Positions 1 to 11,555 of a stretch of DNA of 64,000 nucleotides are shown piece after piece (position 1 is the first letter of the stretch; every line of letters starts with the position of its first letter). The position numbers were made by a program, and so were the translations under genes. The notes under the pieces were generated by a model that was given only the letters and a program-made list of their open reading frames with translations, ran no database searches and had not been told where the DNA came from. The stretch comes from Homarus americanus. Its lineage: Eukaryota; Arthropoda; Malacostraca; Decapoda; Nephropidae. Where the stretch lies: assembly GCF_018991925.1 (NCBI RefSeq), contig NW_024737042.1, positions 20,026,795-20,090,794 of the forward strand, read 5' to 3'.

Positions 1-92
1 CTGTGATGCTAGTGATCTGTTCTAGACCCACAGAATGAACACTTAAGTCATATCAAAATTTGAGCAAGCAAAATTTTATTTTATGGGGGAAG

Positions 93-800
93 TGTTACGA
101 CCGTGTCGTATTTTTCTATTTTTTTTATATAACATGCTTCCATGTTGTTCCATATTATTCCTGTAATGATGTGTTATATTTACTATTATATAATCTAGTC
201 GCCTTACCCTGTGCTGCTAAGGTTTTAACTGTTATTATTTGTTCAAGCCCATCTTATTTCTTCATTTAGTATTGTAACAAGCATTGTTTGTCTCTCTAAC
301 GATCATCTGCATCGTCAAACGACCCATGTTCACCGGCGGGTTTTTGGCCGGAATTAACCCTATTTATAGTGGTCCACCAACTGACGGAGTTCAGTCCAGT
401 CCCTCTTGTCATTCAGTTAACCTTCTTTTGAGTGACACCAGTCACCTGTAACTTATGCTTTATTTTATTTCTGTTGTTGTTCCTGTCGCCAGAGTTGCTT
501 CACGTTAGTTAATTTCAGTGTTAGTTATTTTATGTTTATGTAGTGTTAACGTAATCCAATGCTTTATTTTTATTATTTTGATGTTTCGATGTTTTAGTAT
601 CATTGTGTCTTAAAGGTTTCGATAGTCAATCAATTTGTTGTGACAGCCTACGAGGGCTCTTTATTGTGTTAATATTTAATTTAATTAAATTCTTAAAGGT
701 GTACTTTATTTATTTTTATTCCCTTTTAATTTACTTCACTTTTTTTGTTTGGTTACGCCTAGAACCTGGATATTAAAGTATATTAAGAGACGGCATAACA
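93..800. mobile_element. Candidate solo LTR
   Basis: The segment starts TGTTACGACC and ends GGCATAACA, so its ends form a short TGTTA/TAACA inverted pair as LTRs usually do. It contains a TATA-like block (ctatttatag near 359) and is AT-rich toward its end. No coding frame of note lies inside. Adjacent five-base flanks (GGAAG and CATGG) do not match, so a simple solo-LTR insertion is not proved. No second copy is in the window. It could also be ordinary intergenic DNA. Confidence 0.3.
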
Positions 801-1678
801 CATGGGTCAGGTGAATTTCTTGTCTATTTTCATAATTTAATCAGCGATTGAGCTTGCCAGGAAAAAGTTAAAATAGGCATCAAACACACACGCTGTTAAC
901 CTTAGTTTAACAAACTCCGCTGGATTTCTAGACAAGGAGCCTGTAGTGGACCCCTCCCGAACAAACCTGCTTTGTGGTCTAGGTCAACCAGCACCGCCTT
1001 ACATGACGGAGGTCAACTATTAAGCCACGCCTACCTCCGCTATATAAGACCTGACCTCGTGGTGACCTGCTGGACCCGGAGCTGCGAAGACCTGCCTCTT
1101 TTGCTGCATGTTTGAGCAGTCTGCAACTTTGTTGTGATAGACACTCAATCCTAGTGATTGTACTTACTCAACATAGTGACGGTGTAATTACCATCACAGA
1201 TTGTACGGAAAATTCCAACTTTTGGAAAAAACAAATATTTGGGCTCCCCAAATTTTGACTACTACCCGTGCGTCTACGTCCTGGATTGGCCAATCAGTGG
1301 TGCCCCACGGTGGCGTGATACATGCACGTTTACTGCGGTGCTCTGATTGGCTAACCGAACGTGGCGTGGTAGGTAGGCTGTCTCTACTCTCTAAGTCCTC
1401 TTCTTTCCTTTTTTCATCCCCCTCATGCACTCCGTTCTTTGAACGGGAGGCGGGACTTAGCGATACGGTCGATCCGGCAAGGGAACCTGTGATAGTGCAG
1501 GGCACCCCTTGTCCGGGGGTCACCGGTAGGTGGCAACTTTCTTAAGACATAACTATAGTCACAGGTAACCTGGGTGCAGAACCCTACGAGCCCGACGCCC
1601 GTCCAAGAGGGGGGGGCGGGGTCACTGCTCCCAGGCAGGAGCCCTGTGTTATAGGTAGGATTAGATGTAATCAAGAAG
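801..1678 (+). other. Leader region upstream of LINE-A ORF1 (probable 5' UTR)
   Basis: This stretch holds no gene. A TATATAAG block lies at 1041-1048. It is followed at 1064-1100 by a GC-rich block containing CTGCTGGACCCGGAGCTG, which recurs with few changes at 6776-6810, again several hundred bases upstream of a LINE ORF1. The shared position suggests a common leader or internal-promoter module, which is inference. Positions 1590-1640 hold a G-rich run. The 5' boundary of the LINE is not defined. Confidence 0.4.
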
Positions 1679-3193
1679 ATGACAACAAGCATTAGAATAA
1701 AACATAGAGATAAGGGACACTCTATTGGAAGGGGAAAAGTGGCAGAAATCACTTACAACAAACTGCAAGTCCCACTAACAAGAATATTCAGCACCAATGA
1801 AGGTTTTAAAGTAATCTGTAAAGATGACTTTGATTCAGATAAAATCCTTTCAAAAGAAGCCAGAGATATATTTTACAATGAAGGCCTTATTGTTGTCATG
1901 CCACCAGAACAAAAAGCAAAAAGATCAGTTTTCGTTCGTCAAGTCGACCAAGAGATCGGGAGGAAGACATCGGAAGACCTGAAAGATGAACTGGAACGCC
2001 AAAACAGGTGGATGAAGATTGAAGAAGTCATTAAGATAAAAGACTATACTCATGTTTTTAAGATTACTTTTGAAGAAGTGTCAATGGCTGAGAAAGTTTT
2101 ACAACAGGGCTTTCTAATATTCAACATGTCAGTCACACCACATCAAATAAAGAAGGAGACATTCATCAGTCTGCAAACTTGCTTCTCCTGCTACAAATAT
2201 GAAGAACACACAACGAGAGACTGTCCGGAAAAAGAAAAAAAGTACTGCTCAGATTGTGCAGGCGACGACCATACCTACACTGAATGTAAGAATACACATG
2301 TTGGCTGTCTCAACTGTAAGAGAAACGGGAATGCATACATAGGACATAGGACGTTAGCAATGGCATGCCCAATAAAAAAACACATGATAAAGTACAAGGA
2401 ACAAGAAACAAGGAAAAAGGAACAAGACAAGAAGGATACGACATACGTCGAAATAGCCAAGAGAGCGGTCCAAGAGGCTCATAGACCAGAATCCACCATA
2501 TTAAACCTAAGTGAGCCAATACATGATAAGGTAATGATTAGTATGATCCATGCACATTTGCACAATATCATTGCACCCGGATCATACAATGAGGAATTAA
2601 GGAAAATGTTTAAATTGAATAACCTACCAGAGATGATATTTCCAGAGAATCCACAATCCGAAAAACTATTTCAGGCAACATATGCAAGCGAACTGAGAGA
2701 AAGACTACATCTAGACGAACAAAGGTTTGAGCAAGGAGCAACAGCTGATACACAAGGAACACAAGCGACTGATAGAGATCCCAGACAAATGACTAGAAGT
2801 GACAAAGAGAAGATAGAAATAACAAAAGGACAGACTATAAGACAAAGGAGTAGGAGGAGAGAAGATAAGATGGAAGCTGATCACAATATACAACCTGAAT
2901 CTGCTGAAGATATTGGATTAAAAGTTATCACTACAACAAAACATGGAATCCCAACATCGAGACCAACAGGAGGGACAATAGTAAAAAACTGTGAAGGAGG
3001 GATATACAAGTGGACATATCAAGAAAAATCCCTAAGTGAAGATTATGTCTGGTCACTAATTACTACGGACAAACTAAAGATTACGACCAATGACTTTAAA
3101 ATAGTAGACCCGTCAGAGTTTAGAAGAGTCAGAAGCGGGAAACAGGATGATAGGTCTCCACTTCAACAGTCACAATCCAAGTATAAGAAATAA
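1679..3193 (+). CDS. LINE-A ORF1: gag-like nucleic-acid-binding protein with three zinc knuckles
   Basis: This intact 504-residue frame belongs to a jockey-group LINE. Three Cys/His clusters lie at about residues 168-182 (CFSCYKYEEHTTRDC), 190-203 (CSDCAGDDHTYTEC) and 210-230 (CLNCK...H...C), the usual place for RNA-binding zinc knuckles in LINE ORF1 proteins. Upstream is a basic and acidic region that probably forms the RNA-recognition fold. The C-terminal third is highly charged and low in complexity. The stop overlaps the ORF2 start as TAATG at 3191-3195, which suggests termination-coupled reinitiation. The family role is to coat element RNA and form the ribonucleoprotein. The start is the first ATG after the leader. 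No in-frame damage is seen. Confidence 0.85.
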   Translation: MTTSIRIKHRDKGHSIGRGKVAEITYNKLQVPLTRIFSTNEGFKVICKDDFDSDKILSKEARDIFYNEGLIVVMPPEQKAKRSVFVRQVDQEIGRKTSEDLKDELERQNRWMKIEEVIKIKDYTHVFKITFEEVSMAEKVLQQGFLIFNMSVTPHQIKKETFISLQTCFSCYKYEEHTTRDCPEKEKKYCSDCAGDDHTYTECKNTHVGCLNCKRNGNAYIGHRTLAMACPIKKHMIKYKEQETRKKEQDKKDTTYVEIAKRAVQEAHRPESTILNLSEPIHDKVMISMIHAHLHNIIAPGSYNEELRKMFKLNNLPEMIFPENPQSEKLFQATYASELRERLHLDEQRFEQGATADTQGTQATDRDPRQMTRSDKEKIEITKGQTIRQRSRRREDKMEADHNIQPESAEDIGLKVITTTKHGIPTSRPTGGTIVKNCEGGIYKWTYQEKSLSEDYVWSLITTDKLKITTNDFKIVDPSEFRRVRSGKQDDRSPLQQSQSKYKK

Positions 3194-5942
3194 TGGACAA
3201 TAGACAAACAGTAAGAACTTTAAGAATAATACAACACAACGTAAGAAACTGGAAGACCGAGAGAATTAACCTAAGTAATATATATCAAGAAATTGACCCT
3301 GACATTATACTAATAAACAGTCACGGTGAGACAGAAAACAACAACATAAAACTCTTTAACTATTATGTAAACCAAAGAAATAAATCGGGCGAGAAAAATG
3401 ACGGAGTAGCGATAGCGGTTAAAAGAAACTTAAAATTTAAACTAATTGATGACTTCCAGGATGAATTTCTAGCAATAAAAATAAATACAACTCAAGGAGA
3501 CGTAATTATTGCTACTACTTATCTCCCACCGAGACGACCCTACTTACCTATAGAAGACCTATTAAAATTGGCTAACAATAGTCATCCGATGTACATCTTA
3601 GGAGACTTTAACGCCAGACATAGGATTTTTGACAATACAAATAATAACGTCGTGGGAAACGCCCTTAATCAATTAATAAATTTAGGGAAAATCAATCATC
3701 TGGGTCCTAACTTTCCAACCTGGAGAAATCACAATACACAATCGACACCAGACAAAATTTTTACCAACAACAAAGCCTTTTTCAATTACCATATAATACA
3801 GGGACCTCTTACAGGCAGTGACCATCTGCCAATTATACTAACACTGTCAACAAGCCCCATACAGATACCAATAAAAAAGAGACTGAAAATGAGTAAAACA
3901 GACTGGGACAGCTTCAAAGATGACTTAAGTAATCACCACTCGATTAACCTACAAGGGAAAACAACAGAAGATATAGACTCAGAAATGGACAGACTGCACT
4001 CAGCAATAAAAACATCTATAACCAAACACACTCCTACTTCACACTTTAGAACATTACCCAACAACAGACTACCAGAAGAAGTTAAATTAATCCAGACCTA
4101 TTACAATGAAATAAACAGGTATATGGAAAGACACGGCAGTAACAGATGGCTATATACGACACAGATAGCACTACAGATAAAATTAAGAGACGCATGTAAG
4201 GAAGCAAACAATAAAAAATGGAATGATATTATAATGGCGGCTGACATGACTAAAGACACAAAAACATTTTGGACTTCCATAAACAAGATGATGGGGCACA
4301 ACAAGCAAAAAACACCATACATTAAAGACCAAAATGGAACAAAACTGCACGAGGAAAATGAACAAGAGTCAGCATTCAAAAGGGAATGGGTAAAAGTTTT
4401 TAAAATATCAGATGAGGAAAATGAAGATTTTGATAGTGAACACGAAGCAGGATAGAAGAAGAAATGGGAAGACAAACATAGAATCACCCCAAGGCAATAT
4501 ATAGACTATAACTTATTACCTAATAATCAAATAATAACTATGGGAGAAATGATGCACTGTCTGAGGAAATTTAAGGAAAAAGCCCCTGGGCTCACAGGTA
4601 TTACACGAAATATGATCATGAATCTACCTGAAAACATTTTAAATACACTATTAAACATTTATAACGCATGCTTAATAACTGGTTACTTTCCAGACAAACT
4701 AAAATATGCTAAAATGATATTTATTCCTAAGGAGGGTAAGGACAATAAGGAAATATTAAACTACAGGCCAATATCTTTATTAGAAATTACCGGGAAACTA
4801 TTGGAAAAAATATTAAATTCAAGACTTATAGCCTTTTTAACACAACATGGGAAAACTAACAACAGACAACATGGATTTATGCCCAATAGAAATACCCTAA
4901 CTGCAATAGCTACAATAACGGAAATAATTGCAATAGAAAAAAGCAAGGGTAACCAGATCAATATAATTTTAAGGGATGTTTCTAAGGCTTTTGATAAAGT
5001 TTGGCATTTAGGCTTGAAATATAAAATATTAAAACTGGGACTTAACGAATACTTGCTAAGAATATTGTGTAACTATTTAGATGATAGGAGAGCACAAATT
5101 CAAATTGGAAACTTTTTAGGAACTATGTTTAATCTTGAGAGTGGAGTACCTCAAGGAGGATGCCTTTCTCCAACACTATATACAATTTATACTTCAGACA
5201 CACCTCAACCTACCCCCTTTAGCGAATATGTAATGTTTGCTGATGATATTACTCAAATAGTATCATACCCAGGAAAATCAACTCAATTTATGGCACTCTA
5301 CACGGTAAGAGCGATAAAAACATAAATGATTTTGAGAAAAAATGGAAAATCAGGACAAATAAGAACAAATTCAAGATAATACCAATAGCCAAGATTAAAA
5401 CAAGTCCAGTAATAGTCGACCAGGAACTATACCCATACGACACTGAAGGCAGGATGCTTGGATTAAAACTAACAAAAAGAGGATATATAACATACTTAAA
5501 AGATAAAGAACGACAGGCATGAATAAGATTATCAAAAATAAAACGCTTTAAGAACCTTAGCATTAATAACAAAAGAAACATTTATATTGCCCTTGTCAAA
5601 TCAATTATGGACTACCCACCCATCCCATTGAACACCCTTAGTAAATCGTGCTTTAAAAGGTTACAAACAGTACAAAATATAGCCCTCAGATTTATATATA
5701 ATATAAAATATACAGACCACATCAATAATGAACAGCTACACAAGAGAGCAAACCTCTTAGCAATCAATGTAAATATACACAACAAAGCTGTAAATATTTG
5801 GAAAAAAGTGACTGAACTTAACACAGAAACATATCAAAACTGGATAAATAATATAGACAACGAAGAATTCCAAGAACACATTTGGTTTAAATCAGCCAGG
5901 AAGAAAGTAATTGAACCATCTCCTGCCCCAATATACATATAA
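3193..5942 (+). pseudogene. LINE-A ORF2: AP-like endonuclease and reverse transcriptase, broken
   Basis: ORF2 encodes the enzyme for target-primed reverse transcription. The endonuclease comes first, with GDFNARH near residue 137 and GSDHLPIILT before residue 220. RT follows with motif A RDVSKAFDKVWH (about 4972-5007), motif B SGVPQGGCLSPTLY (about 5140-5180) and an FADD catalytic box near 5236-5250. No RNase H domain is seen. Damage is limited: an in-frame TAG at 4453-4455 (the frame reopens directly after it), a frameshift near 5300-5320, and a TGA near 5520-5522. The 3' part resumes at about 5540-5942 with the post-RT region (RLQTVQNIALRFIYNIKYTD). The copy cannot encode a full protein without readthrough. 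It overlaps ORF1 by one base. Confidence 0.85.
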
Positions 5943-6072
5943 AACATTAATAGAGAGAATAAAAGATGAGAGTGACCTACCAGCTCCACAAGAACCTGGC
6001 AGGCCTCTCCATACAGTGTACCTTTAGACTAACATAACTAATATTTAACATTTAACATTGAACTAACATCTT

Positions 6073-6135
<63 letters not shown>

Positions 6136-6712
6136 TGATTACCCTCCCAGCTACACAAGGACCTGGGCGGGCTCACTAACTCAAAAAAAAATAAATAAAT
6201 AAAAATAATAATAATAATAATAATAATGTGATTACCCTCCCAGCTACATTAGCCAGGAAGAAGTAATTGAACCACCTCCTGCCCCAATATACACATTCAC
6301 ACATAAAACATTAATAGAGGAATAAAGATGAGAGTGACCTACCAGCTCCACTAAGAACCTGGCAGGCCTCTCCATACAGTGTACCTTTAGACTAACACAA
6401 CTAACACTTAACTAACACCTCAAAAAAAAAAAAAAAATGTGACTACCCTCCCAGTTACACAAGGACATGGGCGGGCTCACTAACTCCAACAATAACAAAT
6501 AATAATAATAAGCAGCATTATATAAATAAACCAATATTAATACAAAGGTCTGACGACCCAAGGGAGCAGAACAAAGACAAAACACCAATAAGAAAGATGA
6601 AGCGATCTGGTTGAGCCCAGATTCTTTCTACTCCTACTGTATTTCAGTTTCACCACTTTTCCTTCAACTCCTAATAATCTTCTTTCACCTCTTAACTAAA
6701 GACTTCGTATCG
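5943..6712 (+). repeat. LINE-A 3' UTR with repeated A-tract modules
   Basis: This non-coding tail is built of repeats. The block from about 5893 to 6060, including the end of ORF2, recurs at 6248-6420. A short module (GTGATTACCCTCCCAGCTAC and following bases, ending in GGGCGGGCTCACTAAC) occurs at about 6134, 6228 (partial) and 6437, each preceded by an A-run or AAT-run. The longest A-run is about 60 bases, at 6078-6133. The reverse complement of this tail, including the same modules and the stretch to about 6712, occurs at 38695-39172, so it is a real mobile 3' end rather than local duplication alone. Confidence 0.75.
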
Positions 6713-7426
6713 TATCGTTCGTCGTGGGACTTCTCACATCGCTCCTGAACTAAGAAGACCTCTCAACAAGACCTCCTGCTGGACCCGGAACTGTGAAGAC
6801 CGCCCTCTCCCTTGTGCCATTGTTGGCCATCTTCCCGGACCGGACCACCCACGACTGTCATCGTCCACAACAACTCACGAGCGTTCTCGGTTTATCGAGC
6901 ATTAGCTTGCCCTCCCCACTGGTGGTGTGAGTGACCCACACTCCAGCTGGAGAGCAGTTATAGCGCGATATTCCCGGCGTGGTTTGAGCTCTTTTCCTTC
7001 TACTACTATTTTTCCTTTTTCGCTCTGGCCTAGGGACCTGCACCCTCAAAAAGTGTATTCGTCCTGCGGTCCCCCCTGTAACTGTTCACCTCCCTCCCAG
7101 GAGATTGTGAACACGAAAGGGGGTTGGAGCAAAACCCATCCCAGCCGAGTCTTTCCAGGAAAACCGTGATCGTGCGGGTCCACCTGGAAAGAGGGTAGCA
7201 ATCCTTATCCTTCCCAAATAGGCACACTTAGCTCACGTCTATAAGTGAGCAGTCACATACACTAGGAAGTAGGCTTCCCCAACGGGGCTCCGGGAGAGAA
7301 GCTCAGGAACCACTCTACGACCACCAGCCAGTGGGGAGTGCTGTAATTCCTCTGCATTTTACTCAACCGGAATAGGTAGGATCTAAAAAAAAAAAAATAA
7401 AAAAAAAAAAATAAATAACCCAGGTT
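6713..7426 (+). other. Leader region upstream of LINE-B ORF1
   Basis: There is no gene here. Positions 6776-6810 carry the block also found at 1064-1100 (CTGCTGGACCCGGAACTG here). Positions 7385-7418 are an A-rich run just before the ORF1 start. I read this as the 5' UTR of the LINE whose ORF1 starts at 7427. It follows directly on the LINE-A tail. Confidence 0.4.
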
Positions 7427-8215
7427 ATGGAGCGCGTACGCCCTCCTAACCGCGACCCCCGCCTGAACCGCCAACCTGACGACCCGAACTACGACAGGCT
7501 TCGCACAGAGAAAGCAGACCAGTTACGCGCCTTCAATGAAGCCCTGAAAAGTAGGAACACTGCCACCACCTCCAACAACTCCACCACCACCACCACCTCC
7601 ACCACCACCACCACTGCTACCGCTACTGAGGACAACTGGACGAAGGTAGAAAACAAGAAACGCCGACGTGCTTTTTCGGGAAACGAATGCCGTCAAGCAG
7701 CCCCAAAGGCACCCATCACCACCACCAGCTCACCTCCAACGACACTGCCAAAATTCCGGATCACGAAAACGGACGCAAAAACAACATATGCCGCCGTCAC
7801 AGAGATGGAAAAGCTAAATCCTCTGGCCAAGTTCTCAGTGCGGCCCAACCTAAAGGGGGAGATGATCGTTCACCCCAAAGACAAGAACTCCGCCACCACC
7901 CTCGACACTTACCTGCAAAACACCACCACCATTACTTCAACCAAGCTAGACCCCGCCCAGAAACTGATGAAGTCGGTAGTCCTCCGGTACCCAAAGGAAC
8001 TACCTCTCGAACCCCTGGAGAATGAGAGGAAAGCGCGGCGCTCTTTAAGAGTAGCCCGGGCGTACTCTGAGGATGACCAATTACCCTTTATCAGTACGAT
8101 TTTTACACCAGGTAAACCCCGCCATCTAGTTCGTGAGCACGGTACTAAATTAAAAAAACGTTTCAGGAGTGACTGCCTTAAAACTCGTGACCCTATTCCT
8201 CGCCTATACCCTTAA
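7427..8215 (+). pseudogene. LINE-B ORF1 fragment fused to an unrelated repeat
   Basis: The 262-residue frame is a chimaera. Residues 1-200 form a Thr/Ser-rich protein with a run of threonines at about residues 48-66, followed by a conserved-looking part (TKTDAKTTYAAVTEMEKLNP) that resembles jockey-group ORF1 proteins upstream of the zinc knuckles. From about residue 201 (position 8026) the frame enters a sequence that recurs inverted at 11190-11396, so the ORF1 is cut there and its zinc knuckles and ORF2 are absent. The last 60 residues therefore are not LINE protein. Identification as ORF1 rests on composition, position after a LINE-like leader, and resemblance only. Confidence 0.5.
8026..8215 (+). 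repeat. Left copy of a ~190 bp inverted repeat pair
   Basis: The sequence from GAATGAGAGGAAAGCGCGGC to CTCGCCTATACCC matches the reverse complement of 11190-11396 with only a few per cent mismatches. Both copies can be read as the same peptide (PFISTIFTPGKPRHL...). This is weakly reminiscent of the short segment before the endonuclease in Penelope-like elements, but that assignment is a guess. Confidence 0.75.
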
Positions 8216-9199
8216 ACAGCCTTCAGTATGAGACTTTTTATTTATTATTAATATTTACCTACTTAATGTTATTAGAATATTGCAATTTATTATGTACTAT
8301 ACCATATGGCATGCTGGAAATCAATCATTACAGGCAATGCAATCTCACGTAAATGATTTACATATTTAGATATTGTAGCGTTACTTCACTCCCATATACA
8401 GCCATTAAGTGACTTTGTCATGGTCACTATGACCGCTGGTCTGTTTGAAACCTGATGATTCATATTATGCTCCACGCCCGCAAAACATGTAGATAACTGG
8501 TGAGTTATCCCGATTGAGAAACGCGTTTTCTCTGGTATAGGTGCCGTCCACTCTCTCTGACTTCCTGAAACCAACTTCCCTATAGAGTAAATTTGAATGT
8601 GAGAGAGAACACCATTGTTTAGAGCCAACTTAGATATGCTTGATTGCAGTTAAAGCATTCAAGATCCTTTGTGAGTGGTGTTGAAAGCTTCAACTGTCTT
8701 TATTGTTGGTAACATTTGTCAAGTATGTGAGAGTCGAGTCTGCCAGTACGAATGGCATCTCATGATGTTGTCCTTGGGGACAGCCATGAGTTTCCAATTG
8801 CTACTGAAATTAGATTATTTTGATTCCTAAACCTCAGAGAATCTGATATTTGCAGTTTGATTATTGTCAGTTGTCTATTTAAGAAAGTCATTAATCTCCT
8901 GAAAAGAACATGTCAAGCACCTTATCTCCAAGATCTCAACGTACACCAATAGAGGCTTGTGGGGTACGGGATGTTGGGTTCACACTCAGGATGGGATGGA
9001 GAAAGGAAACTCACAATGTGCTCTCTGTATACATATTGTATTGGCTGTACAGTGCAGCTTGGTGCTGGGAAGTGGCAGCGTGGTTACAAGCGTGATGTAG
9101 AGAGAGCTGGTTGGTGAGGATGCTCAGAGGAGGACCACCTTGTAGGTCGCCATGCTCGTCGGTGGGAGCGAGGGCCGCTAGGCAGGAGGAGGAGGCGTT
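8216..9199. other. No gene seen between inverted repeat and RNase H LINE
   Basis: No coding frame of credible length or composition and no repeat shared with the rest of the window was recognised. Toward 9100-9199 the sequence becomes GC-rich and may be the end of the 3' UTR of the minus-strand LINE fragment that follows. Confidence 0.5.
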
Positions 9200-9520
9200 G
9201 CTTGATGGTTGGCTGTAGGTAGAAAGAGAGCTAGGTCACCGTTGTTGTTGTTGAGATTGTCGGACCGTAGTCCGACACGGGCCTTTGCCTATAGGCGGCC
9301 CGTTTGGTGGTTCCGGCTGGAGCTCCAGGAGCAGCCAGACCGGATTGGGATTGGAGGTGGTCCCACCTGCAGATTGGAGGATACTGCAGGTTGCAAGTGT
9401 GAGCGGACCCCCGATCAGTGGACGCTTACCACCAACCCCCACTCTTGGACGTGGTCAGTTTCGGAGTGGCGCGCCCCCCGAACTGGGGTCCGCACTTGCT
9501 GGGAGAGGATGCTTTCTAAG

Positions 9521-10626
9521 CTATCTGGGTGGTGGGTATCGTGTGATGACCCGGAGTAGGTGGTGAATGTGGTCTGTATGGGCCTTTCGGGTTAGAGTGG
9601 CCGCTGGTGTTGTGTGTGTTTCTTGGGAGATTTGAGTTCTGTTTCGGAGGCTTTGTGTGACCTCGCAATCGAGGAGATAGTGTTCAAGTGGGTTGGCTGC
9701 TGGCTCCTGACAGTAGGTGCAATCCATGACGTCATTTCCGATCATCTGCCAGGAGCACTTGTACCCTAGTCGTAGTCGATGAAGGCTGACTTGGGTTTGT
9801 CTTGGAGTTTTCTTGTCAGCGAAAGGTGGTTCCCCTTTTGTGGCCGCCAGGTACCATTTGGCTGATTGGGAACCAGCGTTGAGTGCATGAAGGAAGCTCT
9901 TTTTGATGTGGAGCTTGCTAGTCTTTCTGAGGTGATTCTTGATCTGTTGCACACTTGCTGGAACTTGGATGTGTACGCTACTAGAACGTGTAGCTGCCTT
10001 GGCTGCTTCGTCTGCCACGTCGTTTCCTCCGATCCCTACATGACTGGGAATCCAGTGTAAGACGACTGGTCGGTTTTGGCTTTGGAATTCCTGTAGCTGT
10101 GCGAGGATCGAGGTGATGATGTGGACGTTGTCTCTTGGTTGACTGTGTTGCAGCGCCTGCATGGCCGATTTCGAGTCCGTGTGAATTATGATGGACTTGT
10201 TGTGTTGTGTTGCAGCGTGTTGTAGGGCCTTTGAGATTGCTACCAGTTCTGTTTGTAGGGTGGAGCAGTCATTGGAAAGTCTCCATTGGAGGGTCTGACC
10301 TTGGGTGTAGAAGGCCGCTCCGGATCTATGATGTTTTGGGTCCACCGAGCCGTCTGTGAAGTATGATGCTGCATCAGCCGGTGTCTCGGTGGCTATGGCT
10401 TGGAGAGTTATTTTTTTGAGGTCCTCCTTCTGGAGGTTGGCTTTACTATCGCCTAGGTCGGTAAATTTGAGTGTGGCTGGTGGAGGGCTCCATGGTGGAG
10501 GAACAGCGTAACCATTGTCTCGTGTGTCTTGGTTGTTCTTGACGAGTGTTTCTGCTTGCAGGTGTCGGATGACCTCGCTTGCCTGGGGAGATGTCCGAGG
10601 TCCAGTAGGATCAGTTACCTTCGTGA
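9521..10626 (-). pseudogene. C-terminal part of an RNase H-bearing LINE ORF2
   Basis: On the minus strand the frame is open from about 10626 to the stop at 9521. It begins after RT and contains a complete RNase HI domain. The catalytic residues can be followed: Asp in YFTDGSVDP (near 10355), Glu in LQTELVAISKAL, Asp in HTDSKSAMQAL, and Asp in GGNDVADEAAK after the typical WIPSHVG motif. A C-terminal zinc knuckle follows (CTYCQEPAANPLEHYLLDC). This layout belongs to the I group of LINEs. Upstream stops and the missing endonuclease and RT show 5' truncation. It lies between the two inverted repeat copies. The domain architecture matches LINE-D at 56422-61527, but the sequence is clearly a different family. 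Confidence 0.85.
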
Positions 10627-10639
10627 GACCCGACCGTCA

Positions 10640-11189
10640 GACACTTCAGACTACCTATGGCCCCCATAGCTGGCTCGTCTGGCCCTAACGCTCGGCCTGC
10701 GAGGTGACCCCGGATCGCCCAAGCCAGACACCACTACCAGCCCCCATCATTGGTGGATGAGTGTCTAACTCAGTTGGGCTATTTGTGTGGTGGAGTTAAT
10801 CCACTGGGATCTTCAGAGTTCGTCGGAAAGTACCCCATGGTGGCAGGACCCCATGGCGGTTGCTTGAGTATCACTCCTGACGACTGAGTGTTGTAGTGGC
10901 AGTTGCCCCTGGTCTTTATGGTGCTAAGTGACTATAAGAGTCATGTGTTATTGAGTATGTCCACCCAGTAGGGTTGTGAGTGTTATTGAGTATGTCCACC
11001 CAGTAATGGTGTGAGTATGTTGAGCCTGAGGGCATAGTACCAGATTTCGTCTGTTGATACATATAAATATTCTTTCTCCTAATTCTATATTAATGTTTAA
11101 ATAAATTTTGTATTTGTATATTGTGTCTATTATTTACCTACAGTATTGACCGTTATTTCTTCCCTATTACTTGATACTATCATTACACA
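10640..11189. other. Unassigned stretch with a short direct repeat
   Basis: No gene was recognised. A 26-base unit starting GTGTTATTGAGTATGTCCAC occurs at 10945-10970 and again at 10980-11005. The remainder up to the right inverted repeat is unassigned. Confidence 0.4.
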
Positions 11190-11396
11190 CCCACGAGCCT
11201 AGGGTATAGGCGAGGAATAGGGTCACGAGTTTTAAGGCAGTCACTCCTGAAACGTTTTGTTAATTTAGTACCGTGCTCACGAAATAGATGGCGGGGTTTA
11301 CCTGGTGTAAAAATCGTACTGATAAAGGGTAATTGGTCATCCTCAGTGTACGCCCTGGCTCCTCTTGAAGAGTGCCGCGCTTTCCTCTCATTCTTT
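11190..11396 (-). repeat. Right copy of the inverted repeat pair
   Basis: This is the reverse-complement counterpart of 8026-8215. On the minus strand the match extends to the same CCTATACCC end and then runs on into unrelated sequence. The two copies enclose about 3 kb containing the RNase H LINE fragment. They could be two independent insertions in opposite orientation or the ends of one foldback-like unit. The sequence alone does not decide. Confidence 0.75.
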
Positions 11397-11555
11397 AACC
11401 CTCATTGGTTTCCGATGGTGTGTGTGTGTGGGGGGTGGGGGGGAGGCTCGGACAGCGGAGTCGCGGACAGCTTCGCTCGGTACTTGCCTACACAACACAT
11501 TCTCTGAACGCTGGCCGTCAGTGTTGTCGTTTGAAAGAATTCGTCTGATAGTTGG

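Noticed and set aside
7555..7620. Poly-threonine ACC repeat as a functional mucin-like domain
   Set aside because: It is a trinucleotide expansion inside a broken LINE ORF1.
9209..9566. Overlapping plus-strand frames in GC-rich sequence
   Set aside because: The region lies at and beyond the 3' end of a minus-strand LINE. The frames show no motif and reflect composition.
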